A stretch of 64,000 nt of DNA, from assembly GCA_037176725.1 (NCBI GenBank), contig JAZBRS010000049.1:12170001-12234000 (forward strand), in the 5' to 3' direction. The notes beneath the pieces were generated by a model. The model searched no databases. It was not told the DNA's origin and worked only from the letters and a program-made list of their open reading frames with translations. Source of the stretch: Posidonia oceanica. Its lineage: Eukaryota; Streptophyta; Magnoliopsida; Alismatales; Posidoniaceae. Of the stretch, positions 34,601 to 46,698 are shown one piece after another. A program made the translations under genes and the position numbers. The number at the start of each line of letters is the position of its first letter. Within the stretch, counting starts at the first letter, position 1.

Positions 34601-36639
34601 TATTGACACCACATTTCTGACCCCTACTTAGTGGCTCTCTCTAGTGGAATTAACCTAGAAAGCCCACCCTTCAAAAACCTAGAAAATTTTTTTAAAAAAA
34701 ACTTTAAACTAGGCACTTAACCCTAGGGAAATCCTAGGCCTCTCCCACTCACTTTAACCTAGGCCTTGAACCCTAGCTAAACACTAGGTGAAACCCTAGG
34801 TCACTCCCACACAGGCCCACACAAGCCCATTTTGGCTTGACAGGTAGATCTTTTCTCCTCCTTTCATTTCTCTCTTCTTTTTTCATTTCTTTTTTTCTTT
34901 CTTTCTTTTCTTTCTCCCTTCATTTTCTTCTTCTCCTTCTTCTTCTTATTTTCTCCCTTTTTTCTTCCTCTTCTCGTTGGGCCCAATAAGCCCAGCCCAC
35001 TCACCTTTCCCCTTCCTCTCCCCTTCCTTTCTTTATTTCTTTCTTTCTTTCTTTCTTTCTCTCTTTCTTTCTTTCTTTCTTTCTTTCCTTATTTTCTCTT
35101 CTCCTTCACTCCAGGCCCAACCCATTACTCCTCTCCTCCCCCTTTCTCTTTTTTTCTCTTTTTTTATCTTCTTTTTTTTCCCGGCCCACTCACCCCTTTC
35201 CTCCTCCTTTTTTCTCTTCTTTTCTTTTTTTTCTTCTTCTCGGCTTAGCTCTTCCTCTCCTTCTTCCTCTCTCGTCAACACCTCAGCTCCTTCTTCTTCC
35301 CCCTCCCCCACCACCACTTACTTCCCACTCACCCTCACTTACTCTCCCTCCACAATTCGCGCTCCCTCAACCTCTCACCACCGCCTCCGACTTCTGCCTG
35401 CCACCCACTTACCGCCAGCACCCACTTGCCTTCTATGCTAACACCCTCAACCTAGACCACTTCCTCCCACACCTCACTCATTCACGAACATTCCTAGCAC
35501 ACAGAGAGAGCGATTGAGAGATTCCCCCTAGAGAAAACCCACTTCCACTGTGTTCACCACTCACAGCCTCTGCACAATTCGCCACCCACAGTCGTCCTCA
35601 CACCCATCTGACACCTCCATCACCTCCCTTAGCTCACCACGATTCCATAGAGAGAACCCCGAGCTCGAGAGAACCACACAGCCCAGAAGAGAGCAAAATT
35701 TCCACAATGAGACACAAAATCCAATTCCCTGTTTCGTGCGGCCAAATGGCCTTCTGGCTGGCTCCGCAGCTTCCCCGCACCACCAGCAACCTCCTTGGAT
35801 CACGCTGCGAGTCTCCCGCACGCCGCTGGGCCTCTGTGACCTTTGCCTGTGCCGCTGCACCCACCGAGGATCGGTAGCTCATCTCAACCTCCCATGCAGG
35901 TAACCAACCCTCCTCCCAGCTTCCTTGCATCCGTCTTAAGCTTCCTAGCTAGTTAGAAGTAATTTTAGAGCATTACTGCGTGTGTCGCCCTCCGCCGCTC
36001 CGGTCTTCGTCTCTGGCGCCGGTTGACCACAGCGAATGCCCTCCGCTGCATTCCGGCCTTTCCCACTCAGCCGACTGCGCCCAGACCTCCGCCGGACTTG
36101 CCTCGACTCAACCCAGCACCTCCTTCACGCCGTCGCTGCCTCCAGCGACCGTGCCACCTCCGGTCATTGCTGCGACTGACCACCGACGTCGACAGCAAGC
36201 CTCAGCCACCGTCGCGCACCGCTAGACCCACCGAAATGCTCAGCTGGCCTCTCCCGAGCCTCCACGTGCCTCAGCCGGCCTGACCACCGGCGGATCACTG
36301 CTGGAAGCACTGCCCTCTCCGGCGCAGGCAGACCGGCGTCGGGCGACACTGTGTACTGTAGATTAATATAGTTTTTATTTTATTTTGATTCGGTGCATTG
36401 AATTAAAATGCTACAGGTTTTTTATATTTGCGTTTCAGTCCAATTTCAATTCAAGTTATTTAAATTCTGTTTTTTAACTTTATTGCATTGCAATTAGGTC
36501 CTTTGGTTTATTTATTTTTACATTATAGTCCATCAGTTGTTTAAAAGTCATTTAATTTGCATTTACAACTATATTGCATTACATTAAATGTCTGCATGTT
36601 TAATTAATTGCATTTAGGTCTAGCCCACATGATATATTT

Positions 36640-37150
36640 GATTTAAATGTGATTTAAAACCTTATTACATTGTAATAAAGTCCAGCATGTTTTAATTATT
36701 ACATTTTAGTCGAGTTTGATTTCAACTGTGATTTAAATGTGATTTTTAAACTTTAATACATTGTAATAAAGTCCAGCAAGTTTCAATTATTACATTTAAG
36801 TCCAATTTACTTTGAATTGTGATTTAAATGTGATTTTTTAAACCTTATTACATTGTAATAGAGTCTTGCATGTTTCAATTATTACATTTTAGTCCAGTTT
36901 GATTTCAACTGTGATTTAAATGTGTTTTTTAACTTTAATACATTGCAATAAAGTCCAACAAGTTTCAATTATTACATTTAAGTCCAATTTACTTTGAATT
37001 GTGATTTAAATGTGACTTTTAAACTTTATTACATTGTAATAAAGTCCAGCAAGTTTACATTATTGCATTTTGGTCCAGTTTGCTTCCAACTGCCATTTAA
37101 ATGCAATTTTAAACTTTATTACATTGCAATAAAGTCCTGTGACTTGTTAT
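36640..37150 (+). repeat. Degenerate repeat around TTACATTGTAATAAAGTCC in LTR C
   Basis: A unit of roughly 115-120 bp recurs four times: ATTTAAATGTGATTTTTAAAC, then TTATTACATTGTAATAAAGTC, then a short AGCAAGTTTCAATTATTACATTTAAGTCC-type stretch. The core ATTACATTGTAAT is itself an inverted repeat (ATTACA/TGTAAT). Confidence 0.7.
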
Positions 37151-38110
37151 TATTACATTTAAGTCCTATTCACATACATGCATCATTTACATTGCAATTT
37201 TAATCATATTGCATTGCTTTAAATGTCCAATAGTTTTACAAATTGCATTTCAATCCATATTTTCAAACTGTTGCTTGTTTGCATGCCTGTTTAGCTTTGC
37301 ATCTTAAACCCTACATGTTTTCAAAATTACATGTAGGTCCTTATGCATAGTTTCTTTATGCTTGCATCCTGCCTTGCATTTTAAATTCAACAATTAGGTA
37401 TAATTGCATGTTAGTCTTAAAATCCACTGTTGTCTACCTGCTTGTCACTTATGCATTGCATTTAAACCCCACATGTTTTTAAAACTACATGTAGGTCCTT
37501 TTATTTGCTTTATTGCATGCCTGCCTTTTGTTTAGCATTGCATTTGGCCCCTGCTGGCCCCATACTCTGCTGCATCTACATTTTAGCATGCATTTATCTT
37601 GTTGCATTGCATTTTGCTATGTTTTTGCATATAGGCCCCTACAGTTTCCCTTAACTGCATTTAGGTCCCTACCTTTGCATTTTTACATGCATTGCATCTT
37701 CATATCATTGCATACTGCACTCTTGCACTTGTTTGAGCATTGTTAACCTCATTGCATGTAGGACACCCTGCATTGCACACACATAGGGGTAATTTGCACT
37801 TAGGCCCCCACTTAGATCACTTTTTCTGGCCCTTGAGCCATCTGACTTGAAACCTGATTAACTTTTGATCGGACCGTTGAATCTTCACAATCCAACCATC
37901 CAGGTCTTCCCGGTTGAATGATCTTTCATTCTAACCAAAGTTATTTCAGATCAGGCCTTAGATCTTCAAGATAAGTCCATTTGAATCATTGCATATCACT
38001 TAATGCCTGTCACTTGCACTGCATGCCTTGTTTTCACACCTTGTTTTCTTGTGCATGTAGATTAGGGTTTTCTGCCCTTGCTTTCTTTCCCCGTTGCTTC
38101 TTTTAGACTT

Positions 38111-38455
38111 GCATCGTGTGGTTTTACTTGGTTTATCGCTCCTATTTTCTTTCCCCTTTGCTTGTTTTACACTTGCATCGTGTGGTTTTACTTGGCTTTT
38201 CCGTCCTTGTTTTCTTTCCCCTTTGCTTGTTTTCACACTTGCATTGCGTGGCTTTAATCGATGTCTTGTTTCTTACTTACATCGCCTATTTTCCGACCCT
38301 TGTTTTCATTCCCTTTTGCTTGTTGTGTACTTGCATTATGTGGCTTTAATCGATGTTTTGTTTCTTACTTGCATTGCCTGGTTTTTCACCCTCGTTTTGC
38401 TTCCCCTTTGCTTGTTGCACACTTGCATTGCGTGGTTTTTGCTCGGCGTTTTGTT
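38111..38455 (+). repeat. LTR minisatellite of element C, units about 65 and 95 bp
   Basis: Units begin CTTGCATCGTGTGG or CTTGCATTGCGTGG and contain TTTTCTTTCCCCTTTGCTTG. It occupies the position of the 28-31-bp array of A/B but with a different, longer unit. Confidence 0.75.
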
Positions 38456-38477
38456 TTATCGCCTGCATTTGCATTAG

Positions 38478-38496
38478 GGCAGTGATGTTTACTGTC
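38478..38496 (+). promoter_or_regulatory. Conserved LTR hairpin, block 2 (element C)
   Basis: GGCAGTGATGTTTACTGTC: the stem is retained with a G-U-compatible change relative to A and B. Confidence 0.5.
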
Positions 38497-38734
38497 TGGA
38501 GTTCTTACGAACCAGGGCTCGCCCCATTCGGAACACTGACAGCACAGCTGAGCACATAGGCTGCACGTTTACCTTTTTTTATCATGCATCACAACATTTA
38601 GAGTATACACTTGGGCATGTAACCACAGCATACATGACATTTAGACATTTAGGCACACATTTTAGCATTCATAGCATGGCATTAGCATTCCTCGTCCCTT
38701 GGATGTGCAGTTAGGCAATTATTGTTGACATCCT

Positions 38735-38828
38735 GCAAATGCGAGCGAGAATAGCCAAGAAAGACCGATTCCTCAGGCGTGTCGGGGGTGCCTAACACCT
38801 TCCCCGCATGTAACAGGAGTCCTTACCC
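38735..38828 (+). promoter_or_regulatory. Conserved LTR block 1 (element C)
   Basis: AAGAAAGACCGATTCCTCAGG followed by GTCGGGGGTGCCTAACACC and TTCCCCGC; nearly identical to B 32600-32690 although surrounding LTR sequence has diverged. Confidence 0.5.
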
Positions 38829-39150
38829 TTTCTTTGGACCCACAATAACCGTTTTGCCCTTGTCTTTGGCACGAGTCATGTTTCTTTGCATAACATTGCA
38901 TTCATTTGCGTGTTTTCTTGCATTCCCCTGGTTTTCCTTGTCTTCCGATTTAATAGACTAGATGGCAACTCTGTTTTGTCTTATTTTTAATGTTTTCTTC
39001 GCGTTTTCCTGGTGTTTTCGAGTCGAGTTTTCTCCCCGGATTCATTGTTGACCGCGGCTTTCTCCCCTCTCTCACGATCCGATCACACACGAGCTATGGC
39101 AGCATGCGAGAGCCGTCGTGGGGCCCTAGCGAGAAACAGTCACAGGAAAG

Positions 39151-39169
39151 TGGCGACTCCGCTAGGGAT
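39151..39169 (+). other. Primer-binding site, tRNA-Arg type (element C)
   Basis: TGGCGACTCCGCTAGGGAT, one mismatch from the site of element A. Confidence 0.85.
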
Positions 39170-40333
39170 TTCAGACTCCGGCTTTCGTTTATGGCTTTCT
39201 CGCTTGCTTGGATTTTGCCTTTTTGCTTGCCTTGTGCCTGCTCCCTTGTTTTATTGCTTGTCTTATGTCTTTTGATCTGCTTTACTGCTTGTGTTACCTT
39301 TACTTGCTTTATTTACGCATTATAAATGCCTAAATACTTGCTTGGCACAATTATACATGCCTTTTGGGTGGTAATTGCTTTCTTTTACACAGTTGCTATG
39401 CCACCACACATACACATGCCATGTATACTTGCTTTTTTACATGATAAGTGTTTTCTTTTCACTCCCATGTCCACAACACCAGCACATACCATGCCCATGC
39501 TTTTTGCAGTGATTGTATGTTGTTTAGTTGCCATGTTTGGGTGTTTTTTCTTCCCCTTTTGCTTTAGGACTAAGGACAACTAGAGACTGGTTGTTTCCCT
39601 CCCCTTGGCAATTTTAAAAACAGCAAGTAAAAGTCAAATCTAGGAGTAACTAGAGACGCCAACACACTTTCACCCCCTTGGGTTAATAAAACATGCAAGA
39701 TAAAAAACTCTAATCATTTTGCATGAAGCATCATATAGGGCATGCATCTTCTCATTTGAGTCCACCTACCAGTCTGAGAAGGATAGTTCTGGTCTCTTGT
39801 TCTGACGCTTTGGCGTGGCATGAGTTGGTCAGTTTGTCCCCCCTTGTCAGGGGTCGCGTCGGTGTTAGTAGAGGGTACAACCCATGCTTTGGTAGGGCCG
39901 AGGCTCCTAAAGCACCACCCGTTCATTTCCTGAGCTTTGGCCAGGATCTAGAATGGTGACCTTACTTTCTACCCGAGTCGGTGACCCATACACTTGTAAG
40001 AGTCCGAAGTAGATAACCTACTAGGACACACTAGTTTGGTAAGAGAGAGCATGCTAGAGAGCATACATTTGCATGTTTGACATCATACCACAATTAAACA
40101 TTTGCATTGTTTTCTTTTCAGGTTTTAACACCTGTTTTTTTTGTTTGTCACGCATGTCAGTGTGCGAGTTCCTTAGTCAGAGCTTGAGTACTTCTTTCCA
40201 CTGACACCCCTATCGTGACACCTGTTCTAGACCCTCCTTTCCCGGGCTGTTCGCCTCTGTGACGATAGCTCCTCATAGGACCCATCCTCTTACTTCTCAT
40301 CACAGCCCTGTTCTTACCCGCTCACGATCAACT
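39170..40333 (+). other. Element C 5' leader
   Basis: No supported ORF. 39711-39975 is the block conserved with the leader of A, and 40049-40066 is the conserved ATGCT-AGAG-AGCAT stem-loop. T-rich in its first half. Confidence 0.6.
40049..40066 (+). other. Conserved leader stem-loop, element C
   Basis: GCATGCTAGAGAGCATAC; counterpart of 10878-10861 in element A, with the only difference in the loop. Confidence 0.4.
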
Positions 40334-42715
40334 ATGACCCAACGCGCTGGTGAGCCCCCACTTTTTGTTGACTTGGAGGTGATTTCCACTTCAGTCCCTT
40401 CGACGCTCTCTTTGACTTCCCTGGTATCAGTGCCTCCCTCTCAGGTACAGGTACCTCCCTCTTACTCTATGGGATAGTGGTAGGCTTCAGACCTGGTCGC
40501 TGAGTCTATCTTGGTAACCGCCACCCGTGCCCCAGAACCACCACTGACTCCACTCTCTCAGGGCTATGTCACTCTTGACGCCCTTTCTGCTGCAGTAACT
40601 CCCGCCATAGGATCCTAGCCTCTTGGATCTGGTTTCCCGCCGTCACTGCACATCAGTATCCCCACTGACGGGCCTCCTGAAGTACGGTATCGGCATCTGA
40701 TGGAGATTGCCCAGGCTTTCCAGGGAATGGCTTTATCAGCCCGTCCCTCCTTGACTCCCTCTGCTCCTGAGGTTCCTTTGCATCTTGCTCCTGCATTTCA
40801 AGCTTTCCCCACTACACCGCCGCCCCGGCCATTACCTCAGTTGCTCATTGCTCCGGTAATGGGGGCGCAGCCTTCGGCCTCTACATTCACCCCCTACATT
40901 GCACAGCATATCCCTCCGCCACCTAGTGGCCAGTCCCTTGGGTTGGTTGGAGCACAACACCCTTCTAGCTCGCTGCCTGGCATCATGCCATTCTAGCAGC
41001 TGCTACTCCCACACGCTACACCATACACAGCACAGCATCAGGCCTACCCTCACCCTGTGCATTAGCAGTTCCCTGCCCCAACATACATTGCACCACTTGC
41101 ATCACACACAGCACCCACGCATGGGTACGCCGGCTATCACGTTGCGCCACCAGGCGACACGATGGTGGACCTAGAGGAGCACCTCGGTGCGACCCAATCG
41201 GCATACGTGGTCCCTGCCCCTACTGCCCTTTCACCTTCGGTAGCAAATCCAGATCCCTACGATAACAGGTTTGCCGTACTGGAGAAGGCACTTCATCAAA
41301 TGCAGGGCACAGACCTCCACTCCTACCAATTCCGGGACCTCTACTATTTTCTAGAGGCGATGCTCCCATCGAAATTCTGCATCCCAGACTTCGAGAAATA
41401 CAATGGTAAAAGCTGCCCCATCGCCCACTTAAAGGCGTATTGCAGAGACCTTGCTCAGCTTCAGGCTGATGATAGGTTGTTGATCTGCCTATTTTAGAAG
41501 AGTCTCACTGGCCCGGCTCTCAAGTGGTTTACGTCACTTGACATGGCCATCATTAAGACTTGGAACAACCTTAGTAAGGCGTTCCTAGAGAAGTACTCCT
41601 TTAATCTCGACCTGGTCCTTAAGCACGAGGACCCTGTCGCTCTCAAGCAGATAACCAACGAGCCATTCGGGGAGTATGTCGGCCATTAGCGCGCGCTTGC
41701 CTCGCAAGTTCGTGATAGACTCTCCGACGAGGAATCTATCGAAATTGTGATCCGAGGTGCGCAGCCGTCCACTGGGGCTTTGCTTGCCATTCAACTAGTA
41801 ACCACTTGTGCATCTTTGATCCGGACTGGCATGCGTGTGGAGAGCTCCCTACGGAGCAGCAACTTCCCAGCACTCGCCGCCTTCGCCAAGCAGGCTACCA
41901 CCTCTAGCAACATCCCTGGTAGCAGCAGCAGCAACACCAACAACAACAACGACAACAACAACAACAACCCGAGGAGAAGGGATCCTCCAAGGACCACCGT
42001 CGTGTACCTCACCGCTCTTGCCGCTGCCGTTCACATGGTGGCTCTGCTTGGCTCGAATCAGGTAGTATATACACCTACACCTAGCGCACCACACACTCCA
42101 CAGATCACCACCACCGTCCGACTGGTCTACCCTACCGCATCGGTCCGGCAAGGACAAAACCAAGGGCAGAGACGGCCATATCAGCATCAGTGTCGTTTCA
42201 CTCAATTGGTGGAACCGCTGAGCATCGTCTTCCCCAAGGTTGCATCGCTCCTCACGCTCCCTGGGGTCTTCCCACCACCAGATCCCCTTCCAAGGTGGTA
42301 CAAAGCAGATCATTTCTGCAACTTTCATCGAGTCATAAGGCACTCGACTAACAGTTGTCTCACCCTATGAGGGGCCGTGCAGGATTTGATCGACCGTAGG
42401 GTCATTGTGATCAATACACAGGGGGCATCAACATCCACTCCTCCATCAGCATCTTCATCTGCATTAGGAGTAGCACCCTCCCATCCCAGCATTGTCCACC
42501 AACCTCTGTTGGAGCATTCTAGCTCGAGAGGCGCAGGGACCTCAGGAGTACACTCTATCTTCTCTTCTAGGTGCGTTACCTTTGTAGTGGACCCCTCGAA
42601 TCTCATCCAGGATATTTCCGAGCCTGTCTCTTCTTCTCTTTCTCGTGCGGCTCTTGCCGGTTCCGAGTCGAGAGTTCATATGATCCGACTGGACGCCAAG
42701 TAGGAGCGCACTTCT
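40334..42715 (+). pseudogene. gag: Element C gag
   Basis: One reading frame from the ATG at 40334 to about 42703. Pro/Ser-rich N-terminus, capsid-type gag domain near 41280-41740 (FRDLYYF, ALKWFTSLD, EPFGEYVG), an Asn-repeat linker (about 41935-41970), and a knuckle-like C-x2-H-x4-H-x4-C motif (CNFHRVIRHSTNSC, about 42318-42359). In-frame stops include TAG at 40475, 40481, 40618, 40994, 41063 and 41495 (A has CAG at four of these) and TAG near 41687 (A has TGG). About 80 percent similar to A by eye in the capsid domain. There are no indels within the capsid domain. Confidence 0.85.
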
Positions 42716-44324
42716 GTGAGGCCCGCCATGCAATCTGATGCTCAACCCCCATTTGCCTGTAAGCCAGAACCCAACCAGGGCCATCACAACCTCCCCTACA
42801 GCATCCCCTACCCATACACCTTTCACCGAACACCTCGGTGGCCCTTTTTGAGCTCGCAGCTTGTACCGCCTGGTAATTACTTTAAACGGGGATACCCACC
42901 GCGTCCCATATAACTACGGCACAGAGATGTGTGCGGACGTTACGTGGTCAGGGAGGGTCTACAAGCCCACAGCACCAATGGCTAGACCTAGCCCCCCGGA
43001 ACCCACTCTACCAGCAGGCCAACCTCCACCAGTAGGCCAACTTGTGCCACCAAGCCAACCCCCAACAGCAGGCCAATCTCCTGATCCCATCATTGCGGAA
43101 ACCCCTGCCAAGGTCGCCCCCTCCAATTCTAAAAAAGACCAGCGTTCAGCTGACATTATGGCCCAGCTGAAAAAAGTCAAGGCTGACATTTCCATTTGGA
43201 ACCTTATCCTTACGTCCCGCGAACACTGTGAGGCATTTCTCCGCGTGTTCCGGGCCACACATGTGTCCCAAGCTATTGAACCTGCTACTATGGAGAACAT
43301 GGTGGCATTGATTGTGGAGCCACAAATCATCTCTTTCTCGAGCGATGAGCTACCTCCAGAGGGGATTAATCATAATCAACCCCTATTCATCACGGCGCAA
43401 TACAAAAGCTTTCGTATTCCCCTCTCACTGGTTGATAATGGGTCAGGCCTTAATGTTTGTCCCCTGCGCACAGCACTGAACTCGGATTCAAAGCCGAGGA
43501 TATCACGCCAGCCGTGAAGGGAATGACTGCTTTCGATAACATGCACCATGACTCTTTGGGGATCTGGATTATTCCCCTCACCATTGGTCCCGTTGATTTC
43601 AATGTAGAATTCTATATCCTCGACTTGGAGCCTACTTTTAATCTCTTGCTTGGGCGCCCTTGGTTGCACAAGCATCAAGTGGTCCCATCGACCCTTCAAT
43701 GAATGATCAAGTTCCACTTGGGCGACGAGATTGTCATTGTCATGGTAGAAAATTTTGATAAGGAGCAGGTCGATACGATCTCTTCTGTGTCTCGACAGAC
43801 TGTCCGGTTTGATCCATAGCCGTCAAATGTTTTGTATCGTGTTAACCGGTTTGAGTCGGTTAACTTTATCCCTAATTTGGAACGTGTCAGCTCTCTGACC
43901 GTTCATTCAAACCCTTCTCAGATGGTCGAGAACCTTTGCCACAGGTGGGGCTACGTGAAGGGAACGCCACTCGAGCATCACGGCCAAGGAATCGTCAAGC
44001 CGATTGTGGCTGAAAGGCGAAGGGATTTTGAAGGCCTAGGGTACAATTGGAAACCCCGTGATGTTGAGCGTCTGCACTCGAGGAATCAGACGCTCGTGAT
44101 TCCTCGGAGCTTAACTAACTTTATCAGTGTAGGTGTTCTGGACCCAAACACGAGCCAAGCAACAATTCAGCCAGTGTTGTGCCAAGATCCCCCACTACCG
44201 ACAGAGGAGTGGGTTTGTATAGAGGACTACTACTCTGACGAGGAGCAGTTCGGCACCGTTACACCATTTCGGACCGACGGAGAGGTCCGGATCAACTCAG
44301 CAGTTTCCCGATCAGTCTGCTTGG
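42716..44324 (+). pseudogene. pol: Element C protease and G-patch-like segment, cut by E
   Basis: A Pro-rich linker with PPPVGQL/PPTAGQ-like repeats (43010-43080) precedes a helical block (MAQLKKVKADISIWNLI) and the retropepsin loop VDNGSG (43434-43445), again Asn instead of Thr after the catalytic Asp. A small indel near 43475 shifts the frame; GRPWLHKH closes the domain. Stops at 43701-43703 (TGA) and near 43820 (TAG). The G-patch-like stretch GQGIVKPIV...FEGLGY and WVCIEDYYSDEE follow. The frame stops at the LTR of E; the last C codons correspond to the residues at which B begins. Confidence 0.8.
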
Positions 44325-44536
44325 TGTAGATACCCTGTTTTGGCACTCCCTTCATGGTAGTATAGTCTATTGCATTAGGTCGCCCTTAGAAGTTCTTCAC
44401 TCAATCCAGGGCATCTCACTTGTGCCAAACATCTATTCTCTAGTTCGAAACGTTAACCCTATTTAAACCTTAAGCGTCAGCAGCTTGAATGTCCTTCTTT
44501 TCTTGACCAAGTTTGGAAGAGGGACTGACTGAGGGT

Positions 44537-44620
44537 GTTATATGCTGGATTCCCAGCTTATAACGTTGGCTGTGGATTTTCCAAAGACTAACATTGGCCG
44601 TTGGATGTCCAGCGTCTAAC
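44537..44620 (+). repeat. Three head-to-tail 28-bp inverted-repeat units (element E LTR)
   Basis: Units 44537-44564, 44565-44592 and 44593-44620, each 9-bp arm, 10-nt loop, 9-bp arm (GTTATATGC...GCTTATAAC; GTTGGCTGT...AAGACTAAC; ATTGGCCGT...GCGTCTAAC). No gap between units. Confidence 0.85.
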
Positions 44621-44794
44621 GTGGAGCCCAGTGCCAACTCCAACCTTTCTTTATTTGGCCAAATCCAAAATCTATGTTTTTGCCTTCTTTAGACTTTGTT
44701 GACTAGTCAATGCAATTAACACCAGCTTAATGGCACTTAATTGTGTTTTAATTAAGGGATATTCCTTGATCCTGGCAGCTGTGCCTCGGAGGCC

Positions 44795-44850
44795 TTTATT
44801 TGCTGGACTCCCAGCGTATAATGTTATCTGCTAGATTTCCAGCGTATAAC
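44795..44850 (+). repeat. Two 28-bp inverted-repeat units (element E LTR)
   Basis: 44795-44822 (TTTATTTGC...GCGTATAAT) and 44823-44850 (GTTATCTGC...GCGTATAAC). They end 65 bp before the predicted TATA box. Confidence 0.8.
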
Positions 44851-44915
44851 ACTCCTAAATTGGAAAGTATGCAGGTCTATTCATTCAAGTCCTTTTTTCT
44901 TCCTCCCTTGCTTCT

Positions 44916-44923
44916 ATAAAAGC
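44916..44923 (+). promoter_or_regulatory. LTR promoter TATA box (element E)
   Basis: TATAAAAG followed by GC-rich CAGGGGTACCCC, after a CT-rich stretch. Transcription would start near 44945-44955. Typical plant core promoter spacing. Confidence 0.65.
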
Positions 44924-45651
44924 AGGGGTACCCCACAAGGTCGGGGACGGAATTTTTTGGAGAGAGGTGAGACTTTTGAGAATTGAAATAGTGCAGAGAT
45001 CACTAGAGAGAGCAACCACAGTTCAAGAGAATTTTGAGAAAGAGGATAGAGTCATTGAAAGAGCTTGAGTCTCCCTTTGTCGTTAGTAGCATCATGTCGA
45101 CATATCTTGCACTCCATGCATAGATAAAAAGGGGACTCTCTTCATTTTTTCTCATTTTTGTATCACATATTTAATTCCGTAGTATAATCAAGCGTATTCA
45201 GTTCATATATTGTTGTAGCTAGGCATACATTTCCATTAGTTGCAACTCGGGGGATCAAACCCCTCGGGTATGTATTTCGTTGTGTTTCTTTATTTCTCAT
45301 TTTATTTATTCTGAATAAGTTACTACACCATATTGATCCATATCTACGTTATTTCTGTTTGTTTTGTTAACATTTGTCATAAAAGGAGAAAGAAGAAAGA
45401 AGAAGAAACTCACCAAGCATGAGCACCCTTGGGCAACACAGGCATTGTCCCAAGGACCCACAACCATCACACATCTCCCAAGGCGTCTCGAGGGCCAGCG
45501 AAAGCAAACCGAGAGTGGCGATCACACAGACTTCAACACACATGGAGTGGAGAAGTTAGATTCAAAAAATTGGGACGTTGAGAAAGAGCAAGTATAAACT
45601 TAAAACAAGCCTCTCCTTCTCCAAACCATGGAAACCCCATATCCACAGTCT

Positions 45652-45669
45652 GGCGATCACGATGGGACG
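45652..45669 (+). other. Candidate primer-binding site (element E)
   Basis: TGGCGATCACGATGGGAC, three bases after the LTR end. It resembles, with about four mismatches, the complement of a different tRNA-Arg 3' end (TGGCGACCAC...GGGA) as recalled. The site at 45516 (TGGCGATCACACAGAC) is an alternative. Confidence 0.45.
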
Positions 45670-45940
45670 GCTAAAAGTGCCCCCGTGCAAGGTGAGTAAG
45701 CCCTTCTTTCTTCTTCTTCCTCATTATTGACATTCCTAGTTTTAATTTTTTAGTTTCTCAGTTCTTTCTTAAGTTTCAAAGAAGCGGTGAAATTCCTCAT
45801 AGTGTTTCGAGGCACCGTGATCTTTTCTTGTTTTCTTTCACGTCCAAAATAACTGAAATCACCCCCCTTTCTCTCTGGGATCCTCGAGCGTGGGGGTGAT
45901 CTTTAAAAGCTACTGTTTTGCTAAAAAAAACTGTCAGTAC

Positions 45941-45996
45941 GTTATACGCACAATCTGTAGCGTCCAACATTGGACAGTCCAGTCTACGTGTCCAAC
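45941..45996 (+). repeat. Two 28-bp inverted-repeat units (element E leader)
   Basis: 45941-45968 (GTTATACGC...GCGTCCAAC) and 45969-45996 (ATTGGACAG...GTGTCCAAC). Confidence 0.8.
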
Positions 45997-46698
45997 GATC
46001 ACTGAACAAAAACCCTTATGTTTTAAAAGTTCTTCTTAGTTTTTTTCTTATAACTGGCCCAAGGACTGAGGTGTGAGGTGATCGGCTTCGCCGTAGGGAC
46101 CGGAACCTTAATCTTTGGGTGCTTTTCAAAAATAAAAAAAATCAAATCTTTCTATATGACTTGCATGGCCCTTATTGGGAACTAATTGCTTGTATCATTT
46201 CTTGAGTTATATAAGTAACCATTTAGGTCCCGAGCACCTTTGTTGCAAAGGGCCTAGAAAAGGTGTGTGTATTGTCATTTTCTTTTAGAAGAAGCCCTCC
46301 TTCTTCCTGGCTTTTTGTGAAAGTTAATTAGAACCTCAAGTTTTGATTTATATTCCTTCTTCCCCCTTTCAGTGGTTTGATTGTGTTTGCTGTGATTATC
46401 CCACGAGAGACCCGATCAATCCTGAGTACGCTGGGCTCTACCTCTACGGGGTAGGGACCTAAGTGTATTCGGACTCCCCCTAGCATCCTCAGGAGTTGAG
46501 GTAGGGGGCAGTACCAAAAAAAAAATATTTACCCATTTTGTGAGGAGCCATAGAAATCCCGGAGAAGAAGCCATACCTAAGCCTTAAGGAACCCTAAGAG
46601 CTACGTAGGTTTAAAACACTAATCTCAAAGCGAAAACAGAAATTAAAACTTTAAGTCACTGTCTGAAAGTGTTTTTGTACAGTTCTCTATAACAAGGT

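Larger units (their letters stand above)
34601..39144 (+). repeat. 5' LTR of element C (about 4.5 kb)
   Basis: It starts TATTGACACCACATTTCTG (consensus TGTTGACACCCC in its relatives) and probably ends ...CAGTCACA six bases before the primer site. It has the same architecture as LTRs A and B but diverged sequence: pyrimidine-rich (34850-35280), GC-rich (35280-36350), TTACATTGTAATAAAGTCC phased repeats (36400-37250), GCATTTAGGTCC words, a degenerated splice-donor place (AAG-ATAAGT, 37968-37976), minisatellite (38111-38450), conserved hairpin and block 1. Exact ends are uncertain by several bases. Confidence 0.8.
34601..44324 (+). mobile_element. Element C: Tat/Ogre-type retrotransposon, 5' part, interrupted by E
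   Basis: 5' LTR (34601 to about 39144), tRNA-Arg primer site (39151), leader, gag (40334 onward), protease and G-patch-like segment. The frame ends after codons R-S-V-C-L exactly where TGTAGATACC of element E begins, so the remaining pol and 3' LTR should continue beyond E and D, right of the window. Gag and protease are close to those of A. Coding frames contain at least eight stops. Confidence 0.85.
44325..45648 (+). repeat. 5' LTR of element E (about 1.3 kb)
   Basis: It begins TGTAGATACCCTGTTTTGG, sharing only the first 15-20 bases with the giant LTRs, and probably ends ...ATATCCACA. It holds two clusters of 28-bp inverted-repeat units, a TATA box at 44916 and AG-rich leader sequence. The alternative 3' end is about 135 bp earlier, because a second TGGCGATCAC word occurs at 45516. 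Confidence 0.7.
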
